A stretch of DNA of 12,984 nt from positions 1-12,984 of the forward strand of contig CAJTOR010000066.1 in assembly GCA_910577675.1 (NCBI GenBank), in the 5' to 3' direction. This stretch comes from an uncultured Lachnospiraceae bacterium. Its GTDB lineage: Bacteria; Bacillota; Clostridia; Lachnospirales; Lachnospiraceae. Below the pieces are notes generated by a model that saw only the letters and a program-made list of their open reading frames with translations, had not been told where the DNA came from and searched no databases. This document shows, piece by piece, positions 5,591 to 12,905 of this stretch (positions within the stretch are counted from its first letter, which is position 1; the number at the start of each line of letters is the position of its first letter). The position numbers and the translations under genes were made by a program.

Positions 5591-6682
5591 TTGGCAAAAT
5601 ACCAAGAAATCAGCCAGTGGTTGCATGAGAAAATTGAAGATGGTACTTTTGCTGTCGGAGAAAAAATTCCATCGGAAAATGATCTTGCACTAAAATTTGG
5701 ATATAGCCGCCAAACCGTCCGCCAGGCAGTTAGTCTGCTTGAATCGGAAGGAATCCTGACACGCGCACAGGGGAGCGGAACCTTCGTAAACCGAAGTGCC
5801 ATACAAAAAGAACAATGCGTTACAATGCGTGTCGGAGTGATTGCCTGCTGCCCCGACGACTATATTTTCCCTGGCATTATCCGGGGGATTGAAACTGTAT
5901 TGGGCGAACACCACTACACCATTTTGCTATGTATCACACACAACCGCCAGGTTGACGAGGAAACCGCGTTGCGGCGGATGCTTGTCAGTGGTGTAGACGG
6001 ACTGATTGTCGAAGGTACAAAAACCGCACTCCCAAATGTGAATGAGTTACTTTACCGCGATATCCTGAACCGCGGAATACCGATAGTCTTCTTTAACAGT
6101 TACTACCGAAATTTCCGTGAATCCTATGTTGTCCTGGATGATATCCGCGCCGGCGAACTTGCCGCCCATGCCCTGATACAAAAAGGCCACACAAAAATAG
6201 GTGGGATATTTAAATCCGATGATATGCAGGGGGTAAGACGTTACAAGGGGATGCAAAATGCCATGAAACATGCAGGTTGCCCCCCTTCGGATCAGTGTTT
6301 GTACTGGTATGCAACTGAAGATGTCCCCTACCTGCTTTCCGGAACCTTTGACAAAGTACTGCTCTCCCGCTTTTCGAAAGTTACTGCCATGGTCTGCTAC
6401 AATGATCAGATTGCAGTTTCGCTGATCCGTCTTTTTAAACAACACTCAATCTGCGTTCCGGAGGATATTTCAATTGTGAGTTTTGACAACTCTCCTCTCG
6501 CAGATGTTATTTCCTGTAACTTGACTTCGGTGGTGTATCCCGCATGTGAAATCGGACAGCATGCAGCCAGACTTATATTAAAAAAACTAGCATCACCCAC
6601 ATGCCGGGACTGTATTATCCTTACACCCGAACTAAAACAACGTTCCTCCATATTTGACCTAAGAAAGACTGGTTCCAAATAA
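5591..6682 (+). CDS. araR: AraR-type arabinose repressor (GntR/LacI fusion)
   Basis: 363 residues from the TTG at 5591, chosen because AGGAGG lies 7 nt upstream; the in-frame TTG at 5567 would sit inside the operator. The N-terminal GntR winged helix spans about 1-68 (IPSENDLALKFGYSRQTVRQ, then the wing GSGTFV). From about 78 to 355 there is a LacI/periplasmic-binding-like sensor domain (RVGVIACCPDDYIFPGIIRG, DGLIVEG, AMVCYNDQIA, ISIVSFDNSPLA). This combination is characteristic of AraR, which binds operators of L-arabinose genes and is released by L-arabinose. The downstream araD supports this. A related sugar regulator of the same architecture is the main alternative. Confidence 0.88.
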   Translation: MAKYQEISQWLHEKIEDGTFAVGEKIPSENDLALKFGYSRQTVRQAVSLLESEGILTRAQGSGTFVNRSAIQKEQCVTMRVGVIACCPDDYIFPGIIRGIETVLGEHHYTILLCITHNRQVDEETALRRMLVSGVDGLIVEGTKTALPNVNELLYRDILNRGIPIVFFNSYYRNFRESYVVLDDIRAGELAAHALIQKGHTKIGGIFKSDDMQGVRRYKGMQNAMKHAGCPPSDQCLYWYATEDVPYLLSGTFDKVLLSRFSKVTAMVCYNDQIAVSLIRLFKQHSICVPEDISIVSFDNSPLADVISCNLTSVVYPACEIGQHAARLILKKLASPTCRDCIILTPELKQRSSIFDLRKTGSK

Positions 6683-6699
6683 AAATTATACCGTGCATT

Positions 6700-6728
6700 A
6701 CTGCCTTATAAATTAAGCGGCAGTTTAA
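6700..6728 (+). terminator. Weak hairpin between araR and araD
   Basis: ACTGCC and GGCAGT pair around an AT-rich loop and are followed by TTTAATAG. It could be a partial terminator or an mRNA-processing stem; the tail is poor. No clear araD promoter is seen in the 75-bp gap, so read-through from araR is likely. Confidence 0.35.
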
Positions 6729-6757
6729 TAGCAAAGAAACAAGAAAGGATGTGTATT

Positions 6758-7465
6758 ATGTTAGAACAATTAAAAAAGGAAGTATATGAGGCAAATATGC
6801 TGCTGCCCAAGCATGGTCTTATTACTTTCACCTGGGGCAATGTTTCCGGAATCGACCGCGAAAAGGGGCTGATTGTTATCAAGCCGTCCGGCGTGGAATA
6901 CGATGTGATGAAACCGGAAGATATGGTAGTCGTTGATCTTGACGGCAAACGTGTAGAAGGCGACCTGAACCCTTCCTCCGACACACCAACCCATATTGAA
7001 CTCTACAAGGCCTTCAAAAACATTGGCGGTGTTGTCCATACCCACTCCCGCTGGGCAACAACAATGGCACAGCAGGGCATGGGCGTTCCGGCACTCGGCA
7101 CAACACATGGCGATTATTTCTACGGCGAGATTCCATGCACGCGCAAAATGACCCCGGAAGAAATCAGGGGCGAATACGAAAAAGAAACCGGAACCGTAAT
7201 TATCGAGCGCTTTACAAATGCCGGTATTGAGCCAGATGATGTCCCGGCCGTACTTGTCCATAGCCACGGGCCATTCACCTGGGGAACTGACCCACATAAT
7301 GCCGTACACAACGCTGTTGTACTCGAGGAAGTTTCCTTTATGGCATGGCACAACCTAGCACTCTCAAACAATACCATCAAGCCAATGCAGCAGGAACTCT
7401 TGGACAAGCATTATCTAAGAAAACATGGTGCAAACGCTTATTATGGTCAATCAAAGAAAAATTAA
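6758..7465 (+). CDS. araD: L-ribulose-5-phosphate 4-epimerase
   Basis: 235 residues from the ATG at 6758; GAAAGGATG lies 8 nt upstream, while the in-frame ATG at 6749 overlaps that ribosome site. Class II aldolase/epimerase fold, converting L-ribulose 5-phosphate to D-xylulose 5-phosphate in arabinose catabolism. Zinc ligands are H94 and H96 (VVHTHSRWATT) and H170 (VHSHGPFTWG), matching H95, H97 and H171 of the E. coli enzyme. D75 (SSDTPTH), D119 (HGDYFYG) and Y228 (ANAYYG) match its active-site D76, D120 and Y229. Length fits the family. The araA and araB partners are not in the window, although the araR-araD pair points to an arabinose locus. Confidence 0.95.
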   Translation: MLEQLKKEVYEANMLLPKHGLITFTWGNVSGIDREKGLIVIKPSGVEYDVMKPEDMVVVDLDGKRVEGDLNPSSDTPTHIELYKAFKNIGGVVHTHSRWATTMAQQGMGVPALGTTHGDYFYGEIPCTRKMTPEEIRGEYEKETGTVIIERFTNAGIEPDDVPAVLVHSHGPFTWGTDPHNAVHNAVVLEEVSFMAWHNLALSNNTIKPMQQELLDKHYLRKHGANAYYGQSKKN

Positions 7466-7476
7466 GCCTTACCGTG

Positions 7477-7506
7477 GGGGATGATATTTTATCGTCCCCT
7501 TTTTTT
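7477..7506 (+). terminator. araD terminator
   Basis: GGGGATGATA (7477-7486) pairs with TATCGTCCCC (7490-7499), 10 bp with one G-U and a TTT loop, followed by seven T. The rest of the gap up to the next promoter (7507-7660) shows nothing I can name. Confidence 0.85.
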
Positions 7507-7661
7507 GTGCACAGATGCGGAAAGAGATATGCAGCGAAGGCTGCCCATATCCTCGATTTCACTTCCCCACCCAGATCAAATACATCACAGCAATAGAGTA
7601 TAAAATATACAGTAAATAAGAATTTCATTTCTCAATGCACAGAATTTTCACAAGTTTCCGG

Positions 7662-7690
7662 TTGCGTCCTCAAAAAAAATACTCTATAAT
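7662..7690 (+). promoter_or_regulatory. Promoter of the carboxypeptidase gene
   Basis: TTGCGT (7662-7667), a 17-bp spacer and TATAAT (7685-7690). The leader is about 57 nt. Confidence 0.6.
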
Positions 7691-7753
7691 GAAATAGACA
7701 CTGAAGAAGGATACCACATTACCATAAAACATAGATTGAGGTTAGAATAGAAT

Positions 7754-9289
7754 ATGAAAAAAGTAGCACATAAATTTTTGTGGGGTATTATTTTTTTACT
7801 GCTTTTCACTTATTGTTCCTCTACACTTGCCATTCCCCATCCTGTTAAAGCACAGGACATATCGACTGAAAACACACAGGAAACCGATTTCCTCTGGCCT
7901 TCCGGACCATCCGTATTTGCAGATTCCGCAATTGTGATGGAAGTTACCACCGGACTTATTCTTTATGAAAAAGATATTTACACCTCCTATTACCCTGCCA
8001 GTATTACCAAAGTATTAACCGCACTGATGGCTCTTGAAAACTGTTCTCTTAACGAGATTGTTACCATGTCAGACGCTGCGGAACACAATGTATATGGCAG
8101 CCGCATTGGTCTTGTTTCAGGCGAACAAGTTACACTTAAGGATGCAATGTATGGCATGTTGTTAGAATCCGCCAACGAAGTTTCCTATGCAATCGGTGAA
8201 CATGTTGCTGCCAAAGTCAACAACAATTCGGGTTCAATGGAGGAGTTTTCCACGCTGATGAATGCGCGGGTCAAAGAACTTGGCGGTGTAAACAGCAATT
8301 TTATCAACCCGAACGGACTGCACGAGACGGAACACTATACATGTGCCTATGATATGGCTCTGATTGGCAGGGAAGCAATCCGCTACCCGGAATTTAGAAA
8401 AATTGCCGGAACCCGCACCTACACGATTCCAGCCACCAACAAAAACGTTGCAAGACCCCTGGCAAACCATCACCGCTTTATCCGCAAAACCCTGAATTAC
8501 CAATATGCGATTGCCGGAAAGACCGGTGGTACCACCGAAGCCCTGACCACTCTCGTCACTTTCGCAGAAAAGGACGGGCTGCTCCTTGTTGCTGTTGTAC
8601 TCCATGTGGACACGGCACTTCATGCTTATGAAGACACAATAAATATACTAAACTTTGCTTTTGAAAATTATGCCCTCTACAATATTGAAGATACGGAACT
8701 TAACCTTGAGCTCAGTTTTCCTTCCCTGTTCACCCAGACGGCTGATTTTTCCTCCGCCGGGGAACCCCTGATCCATATTGGGGAAAACTGTAATGTGATA
8801 TTGCCAAACTCAGCAAATTTTTCTGATGCAGTAAAATCAATTACTTACAAGCCGGTCGAGGAATTTGTCCATGGGGATAATGTAATTGGACAGATATCAT
8901 ACCAATTTGCAGGCAAATACATTGGGTTTGCAGATATTATATACTATAACCCGGATTATCCAATTACGCGCGCCGAATTTGAGGCTTTATGGCCAAGCTA
9001 CATGATACCGCCGGATATTGTTTTCAAGGAAGAAAACGGAATGTATAATCCTGTTACACAGATACCTAACGAGGATGGGGAAAACGACAAAACAGAAGAA
9101 AAAGACAAAAAGTTTCAATTACTTCCGGTTATATTGGGAGTGGCTGCAACGGTTATTATTCTTTTTTTCGGCTGGTATATAATCCGGATTGAACTGCCTC
9201 ACCGCAGAAAAAAACAGGCTTATAAAAAAAGACATGAAGCCAGGTTAAGATCATATGGGCAGCAGGATGATGATAAATACAATATTTAG
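7754..9289 (+). CDS. Serine-type D-Ala-D-Ala carboxypeptidase (peptidase S11), membrane-anchored
   Basis: 511 residues; the ribosome site GAGG is 12 nt before the ATG. A signal segment spans about 1-34 (KFLWGIIFLLLFTY, cleavage possibly after VKAQ). The S11 catalytic domain spans about 55-300 with all three penicillin-binding motifs: S83-I-T-K86 (PASITKVLTA), S139-A-N141 (LLESANEV) and K256-T-G258 (IAGKTGGTTE), plus the family NPNGLH turn. It trims the terminal D-Ala of peptidoglycan stem peptides outside the membrane. A DacF-like C-terminal beta region follows, then an acidic linker (NEDGENDKTEEKDKK), a membrane helix at about 456-479, and a basic cytoplasmic tail of about 32 residues. Classical family members of about 400-430 residues end in an amphipathic helix; a true membrane helix plus tail is the longer clostridial form. 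A beta-lactam would be expected to acylate S83. Confidence 0.92.
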   Translation: MKKVAHKFLWGIIFLLLFTYCSSTLAIPHPVKAQDISTENTQETDFLWPSGPSVFADSAIVMEVTTGLILYEKDIYTSYYPASITKVLTALMALENCSLNEIVTMSDAAEHNVYGSRIGLVSGEQVTLKDAMYGMLLESANEVSYAIGEHVAAKVNNNSGSMEEFSTLMNARVKELGGVNSNFINPNGLHETEHYTCAYDMALIGREAIRYPEFRKIAGTRTYTIPATNKNVARPLANHHRFIRKTLNYQYAIAGKTGGTTEALTTLVTFAEKDGLLLVAVVLHVDTALHAYEDTINILNFAFENYALYNIEDTELNLELSFPSLFTQTADFSSAGEPLIHIGENCNVILPNSANFSDAVKSITYKPVEEFVHGDNVIGQISYQFAGKYIGFADIIYYNPDYPITRAEFEALWPSYMIPPDIVFKEENGMYNPVTQIPNEDGENDKTEEKDKKFQLLPVILGVAATVIILFFGWYIIRIELPHRRKKQAYKKRHEARLRSYGQQDDDKYNI

Positions 9290-9662
9290 CCTGTGTTTTA
9301 TTTATTAAACAGTCAAAGAAAATTCTGCATCCGCCCGCTACTTCCTCATATTCCTATGCTACTCTCTTGTCAGATGGAGCTTATCTCCCACCTGACACAA
9401 AGGAATCCCCCTTGCCCACCACTTTCATCTTTACGATTTAGAAACGGTGAGTAAGAGGGACTTCTTTGATAAGTTAAAATTCCAAGTAGACTTATAATAT
9501 GTTTAATATTTATTTTAGATCAAATTAATATATTAAACAAAAGAACTGTTACAATATTTTAAAATCTCATAATCTACGGCAAAGATGTCCTGTATATCCA
9601 TGCTATATATTGTTTTAATATGCCATTTTGCAACAAATCCATTGTTTGTTAAATATGTATTA
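9290..9662. other. 373-bp intergenic stretch with one imperfect palindrome
   Basis: No credible gene in six frames. The only clear structure is an imperfect hairpin at 9368-9397 (TGTCAGATGGAG with CTCCCACCTGACA; one mismatch and one bulge). It has no T run on either strand, so it is not a normal terminator. The part from about 9480 to 9660 is very AT-rich. A weak AACAAA/TTTGTT stem near 9630-9655 is the only candidate end for the next minus-strand gene. Confidence 0.5.
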
Positions 9663-10988
9663 TTACTTTGTCAATGACGCAATCAATGCATCAAGATCAT
9701 CTGAACTCAAGTTTTCCTCTTGCCCATCGAAATCAGCCATATTGTCAGAACTATTTAATTCCGGCATTGGTGAAGACATTTGAATCAGGTTGGATATATC
9801 ATCTGGCTCCGGTATTGGAACTGATAAAGAAATATTCTCATTATTTACCCCCATATCCAAAGCGGTTTTCTGCGCATTGCTTTCCCCATCAAGTAAAGAA
9901 TCTGTACTTTGATTTAGATTACCGGAAACGGATGTAAGTCCTGCTGCCACCAATTCCTCCGCCGTTAATTTTTGAACATTATCCATAGATTTTTCCGGCA
10001 TCCGACCTTCCAAGGTCAGATCATCACTTTCTTCTCTTGATTCCTCCGACACTATTCCTTCCAGAATCATATCTTCATTTTCTTTCTGTGATTCCTCCGG
10101 TATTATTTCTTCCAAAACCATACCTTCATTTTCTTCCTGTGGTTTGTCCGGCATTATCTGTTTCGAAATTGAGTCTTCACTATTCTTCAAAGCTTCCTCC
10201 GGCATTAACCCTTCCGAAATTAGCTCTTCGCCAACATCCAGGTCTTTATCCGTCACTGTTTGTTCCGGGGTTAGATCTTCTTCATCCAATGAACCTCCAT
10301 TCGTTTCCCCGTCCCTATTTATTTCTTTAAATGAATCATCCTTCAATTCGTTTTCCATTGTTGTAAACAATCCTGTAGTTTCTTCGGTTTCTATCCCTTT
10401 TTCTCCAAGCTCTTCTCCAGGCATCGCTTCATTCCGACGACTCAATGTTTCCGTTTCAACACCGTCCGGCGAAACAGAGGGCTGGCTTCCCTGCAATAAA
10501 GCTAAAATTGTATTTATATTTTTATCTAGGTTAATTATCATTTGCTTCGTATTTTCTTTATTGTACCAGGCAACTGTTTTTAAAGCATTCACTTGTGTTT
10601 CTGCATACTTACGCGCCTCTGAAATCTGCTGCCCCTGACCCGATGCAATTTTTTCCAACAATTTTACAACATCAGCATCTCCCTGGGATTCAAACGGTAA
10701 CTTTCCATCCTTCCCCATTCCACGCTTTGTTATTGTATAAATAGCCCGCTGCGCATTAAGCAACTCATCAAGTTTCCTCTCAATTATTATTTGTTCCTTT
10801 TCTTTTTCTTCCTGCCTCTGTTGTGCTTTAAATGTAAAGAACAAATAACCGGAAGTAATAATAACAATCCCCGCTACTAAAACTGCCCAAAGTTCACTCC
10901 CAAGTTGTAAAAGAACAAATAGGGCAAAATATAAAGCTATTATAAAAAACAAATTGTAAAATACTCCTATTGTATTTTTCCGCTTCAA
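9663..10988 (-). CDS. Two-helix membrane protein with acidic 17-residue repeats
   Basis: 441 residues from the TTG at 10988 (MKRKNTIGVF); GGAGGAGG sits 7 nt upstream, whereas the in-frame TTG at 11006 would overlap it. Membrane helices lie at about 6-28 and 32-52, followed by a charged coiled-coil-like stretch at about 55-80 (QQRQEEKEKEQIIIERKLDE) and a helical region to about 165. From about 180 the protein is low-complexity and strongly acidic. About five 17-residue repeats occupy roughly 261-345, for example IMPDKPQEENEGMVLEE, IIPEESQKENEDMILEG and IVSEESREESDDLTLEG. It ends LSSDDLDALIASLTK, which resembles the LSQxEIDALL peptide of FliM/FliN-type proteins. No enzymatic motif is visible. 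The likely topology puts the acidic tail in the cytoplasm (basic N-terminus, two helices). Function is unknown; a scaffold or docking role is only a guess. Confidence 0.75.
   Translation of the reverse strand: MKRKNTIGVFYNLFFIIALYFALFVLLQLGSELWAVLVAGIVIITSGYLFFTFKAQQRQEEKEKEQIIIERKLDELLNAQRAIYTITKRGMGKDGKLPFESQGDADVVKLLEKIASGQGQQISEARKYAETQVNALKTVAWYNKENTKQMIINLDKNINTILALLQGSQPSVSPDGVETETLSRRNEAMPGEELGEKGIETEETTGLFTTMENELKDDSFKEINRDGETNGGSLDEEDLTPEQTVTDKDLDVGEELISEGLMPEEALKNSEDSISKQIMPDKPQEENEGMVLEEIIPEESQKENEDMILEGIVSEESREESDDLTLEGRMPEKSMDNVQKLTAEELVAAGLTSVSGNLNQSTDSLLDGESNAQKTALDMGVNNENISLSVPIPEPDDISNLIQMSSPMPELNSSDNMADFDGQEENLSSDDLDALIASLTK
9954..10208 (-). repeat. 51-bp coding repeats (about five copies)
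   Basis: Imperfect in-frame tandem repeats with a 51-bp period. For example, the plus-strand motif (G)ATTCCTCCG recurs at 10039 and 10090, with a variant at 10141. They encode the 17-residue acidic units with consensus near (I/L)-M-P-E-E-S-x-x-E-N-E-D-x-x-L-E-G. Confidence 0.7.
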
Positions 10989-11080
10989 ACGAACTACCTC
11001 CTCCAAAACTTACTTTACTTAATTTCCTCCCGTAAAAGCACTCCATCCACAGGGGCAAATCAGTTTTTATATTATTCTCT

Positions 11081-11188
11081 GAAATTATACCTTGGCCTTC
11101 GTACATATTCCCACCGGGAGATGCACATGATTCGCTGTAGAAATTTTTCTCCCTTTGGTCGAAAGCGAATCAGCGCTGGTATAATATC
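11081..11188. repeat. Structured repeat R4
   Basis: A 108-bp copy. The core stem TGATTCGC (11128-11135) pairs perfectly with GCGAATCA (11165-11172). The ends GAAATTATACCT and TGGTATAATATC form an imperfect terminal inverted repeat. Confidence 0.75.
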
Positions 11189-11234
11189 CTACAGATATAT
11201 AATATCCTACAGATATATAATATCCTACGGATAT
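11181..11234. repeat. Three tandem copies of an 18-bp unit
   Basis: ATAATATCCTACAGATAT occurs at 11181-11198 and 11199-11216, and with one change (CGG for CAG) at 11217-11234. Each copy is itself nearly palindromic (ATATCC-TAC-GGATAT). It joins the facing ends of R4 and R5, so the junction palindrome has been triplicated, probably by slippage. Confidence 0.85.
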
Positions 11235-11338
11235 TATACCATGTCCTTCCGACATGATTCCCTCCGGGGGATGCGCATGATTTGCCAGAGAAATTGTCCT
11301 CCCTCTGGTCGGACGCAAATCAGCGCTGGTATAATATC
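11230..11338. repeat. Structured repeat R5
   Basis: The best-preserved copy, 109 bp. It has a perfect 12-bp terminal inverted repeat: GATATTATACCA (11230-11241) and TGGTATAATATC (11327-11338). The core stem GCGC(A)TGATTTGC (11273-11285) pairs with GCAAATCAGCGC (11315-11326) with one bulged A. The inner stem CAGAG/CTCTG is at 11286-11290 and 11303-11307. A further half-end, GATATTATACCA, follows at 11343-11354, so another copy may once have been attached. Confidence 0.8.
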
Positions 11339-11377
11339 TAACGATATTATACCATAATATATAAAAAAAGAAAATGC

Positions 11378-11409
11378 TTTTTGTCGAATATCAGCACTTT
11401 TGACAAAAA
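11378..11409. repeat. Inverted repeat TTTTTGTC / GACAAAAA
   Basis: A perfect 8-bp inverted repeat (11378-11385 and 11402-11409) with a 16-bp centre, just upstream of the lipoprotein promoter. It could be an operator or a weak two-way terminator between the divergent flanking genes. Confidence 0.4.
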
Positions 11410-11421
11410 ATCTGCCACCCC

Positions 11422-11453
11422 TTGTCTTATATACTTTTTTGTGCTAGTATAAT
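11422..11453 (+). promoter_or_regulatory. Possible promoter of the lipoprotein gene
   Basis: TTGTCT (11422-11427) is 17 bp before TAGTAT (11445-11450), which is preceded by TG at the extended -10 position. TATAAT also occurs at 11448-11453, but 20 bp from that -35. Which -10 is used is uncertain. Confidence 0.5.
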
Positions 11454-11504
11454 GAACAGCAATTATTGCAATCCTATAGTTTAAAAGAAAGTTGTGAATT
11501 AATT

Positions 11505-12737
11505 ATGATTAAACATAAATACATTATAATATCCTCCTGTTTTTTGGTTGGTCTACTGTTCTCATGTGGCAAACCGCAAGTGGAATCCCCTGAAATTACA
11601 TCGGAACCTTCCACAACAACACCTGTTCTTTCTTTAGAACCTAACAATCCTGCCACTCCAACAGAAGAAATAACTCCGTTACCAACACAACCGGACATTA
11701 CACCAGAACTCACTATCTCCACTCCAACACCAACATTGGAACCTGTGTTTATATCAGAGCCAAACATGGCATGTATGTATCTTAATTACGCCAATTCTTT
11801 CCCACTGGTGGTAACGGAAAATTACAGTGTACAATTTCATTATAATGATTCAGTATCTGTTGTAAGTGAAACTGGCCACTGCTATTCCTTTTGCCTGTCA
11901 CAAAACATTAATGTTGACGGGTTAGATTTATCCGACCCTGATCTCTGGTACTTTTGTGGAGCATTTCAATCAGAACAGGTGATTTTTGCACATTACGATT
12001 ATCTGAATAACGATGAAGCCGTCCCCTCCCTGTTAATAAAAATAATTCCGGGGGAAGAAACCGCAACAGTATTATGTTATATCCAGTCCCAAAATCCTAA
12101 AAAACACTTTCAGGATTGTTTCTTACTTGCAGGCAATTATATTTATTATACCGACACTAAAAATTACTCCCCGGATAACACAAGTACTGTAATCCAGCGC
12201 AAAGATATAAATAGTGAAATTACAACCATTTATTATGAGGGTAATTCCGGAGAAACCATTCATTACATGACAACGGACGGAAACTATCTTTCCTATATTG
12301 TCACAAAATCAGATGGCACAAACCAGTTAATCTGTGTCAATCTGACTACTGGTCATAATGCTATTCTTTCTGACCACCTAGTGGAACCGGACTTCTTAAT
12401 TGGTTGGAATGGATATGTTTTTACAAACAGTCAGGACGGTAAACTATCCTATTTTAACTGCCAGATTCCGACAAAAAAAACAATCACTTATTCCGACGAC
12501 ACCATGATCTCCGCTGGTTACCCACTGACAGACGGGGAATCCATATACCTTCCACTGGTTGATTACTCCGAACTTGCCGGCACCATATTACTTCCTCTTG
12601 ACTTGATTAATTGCAACATACTCGAGGAAATACATGTGGATGATACCTTTCACTACAGCGTGGGAATGATTGATAATTACCTATATACTGAAAATATGGA
12701 ATCTTTTCTTATTTTTGATATAAAAGGACAAAATTAA
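11505..12737 (+). CDS. Lipoprotein with Thr/Pro-rich stalk and probable beta-propeller-like domain
   Basis: 410 residues from the ATG at 11505 (MIKHKYIIISSC...). An upstream in-frame start at 11466 would bury the signal peptide. A lipoprotein signal peptide (K3, K5, hydrophobic core IIISSCFLVGLLF) ends at the lipobox L-F-S-C, giving a lipidated Cys near residue 21. About 25-85 is a Thr/Pro/Glu-rich linker (for example TPTEEITPLPTQPDITPEL) typical of a stalk through the cell wall. The rest shows repeated beta-strand motifs of the sort NYIYYTD, NYLSYIV, GYVFTNSQDGKLSYF and DNYLYTE, suggesting a DUF5050- or propeller-like fold. Ligand unknown. The ribosome site is weak (no GGAGG), so expression may be low or the start slightly different. 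Confidence 0.8.
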   Translation: MIKHKYIIISSCFLVGLLFSCGKPQVESPEITSEPSTTTPVLSLEPNNPATPTEEITPLPTQPDITPELTISTPTPTLEPVFISEPNMACMYLNYANSFPLVVTENYSVQFHYNDSVSVVSETGHCYSFCLSQNINVDGLDLSDPDLWYFCGAFQSEQVIFAHYDYLNNDEAVPSLLIKIIPGEETATVLCYIQSQNPKKHFQDCFLLAGNYIYYTDTKNYSPDNTSTVIQRKDINSEITTIYYEGNSGETIHYMTTDGNYLSYIVTKSDGTNQLICVNLTTGHNAILSDHLVEPDFLIGWNGYVFTNSQDGKLSYFNCQIPTKKTITYSDDTMISAGYPLTDGESIYLPLVDYSELAGTILLPLDLINCNILEEIHVDDTFHYSVGMIDNYLYTENMESFLIFDIKGQN

Positions 12738-12740
12738 CCC

Positions 12741-12769
12741 TTGACTTTATCGCAATTTTTCTTTATAAT
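12741..12769 (+). promoter_or_regulatory. tRNA-Arg promoter
   Basis: TTGACT (12741-12746), a 17-bp spacer and TATAAT (12764-12769). The predicted start near 12776 is about 14 nt ahead of the tRNA, and the -35 begins 3 bp after the lipoprotein stop codon. Confidence 0.85.
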
Positions 12770-12789
12770 AGGTATGTTAACTGATATAA

Positions 12790-12863
12790 GTCCTCGTAGC
12801 TCAGTTGGATAGAGCGACCGCCTCCTAAGCGGTAGGTCGGACGTTCAAGTCGTCTCGGGGACG
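12790..12863 (+). tRNA. tRNA-Arg(CCT)
   Basis: A full cloverleaf of 74 nt without an encoded CCA. Acceptor GTCCTCG pairs with CGGGGAC (one G-U); D arm GCTC/GAGC; anticodon stem ACCGC/GCGGT with loop CTCCTAA (anticodon CCT, reads AGG); variable loop AGGTC; T stem GGACG/CGTCT with loop TTCAAGT; discriminator G. Confidence 0.95.
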
Positions 12864-12865
12864 TT

Positions 12866-12902
12866 AAAAAGCAATGGAAAATTATTTTTCATTGCTTTTT
12901 TA
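12866..12902 (+). terminator. tRNA-Arg terminator
   Basis: A long stem: AAAAAGCAATG, continued by GAAAA, pairs through a TTA loop with TTTTT and CATTGCTTTTT, followed by more T. It lies 3 nt after the tRNA. Confidence 0.85.
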
Positions 12903-12905
12903 TTT

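Noticed and set aside
6770..7351. A 193-codon minus-strand frame opposite araD.
   Set aside because: araD on the plus strand has complete active-site conservation; the opposite frame is a shadow.
10037..10638. Long plus-strand frames within the acidic-repeat gene.
   Set aside because: Shadows of the repeated Glu-rich coding sequence (Ser/Phe/Pro-rich on the other strand), without ribosome sites.
11378..11409. Reading the TTTTTGTC/GACAAAAA inverted repeat as a CRISPR or terminator signal.
   Set aside because: Only one copy, an AT-rich stem with a long centre. No repeat-spacer array exists anywhere in the window.
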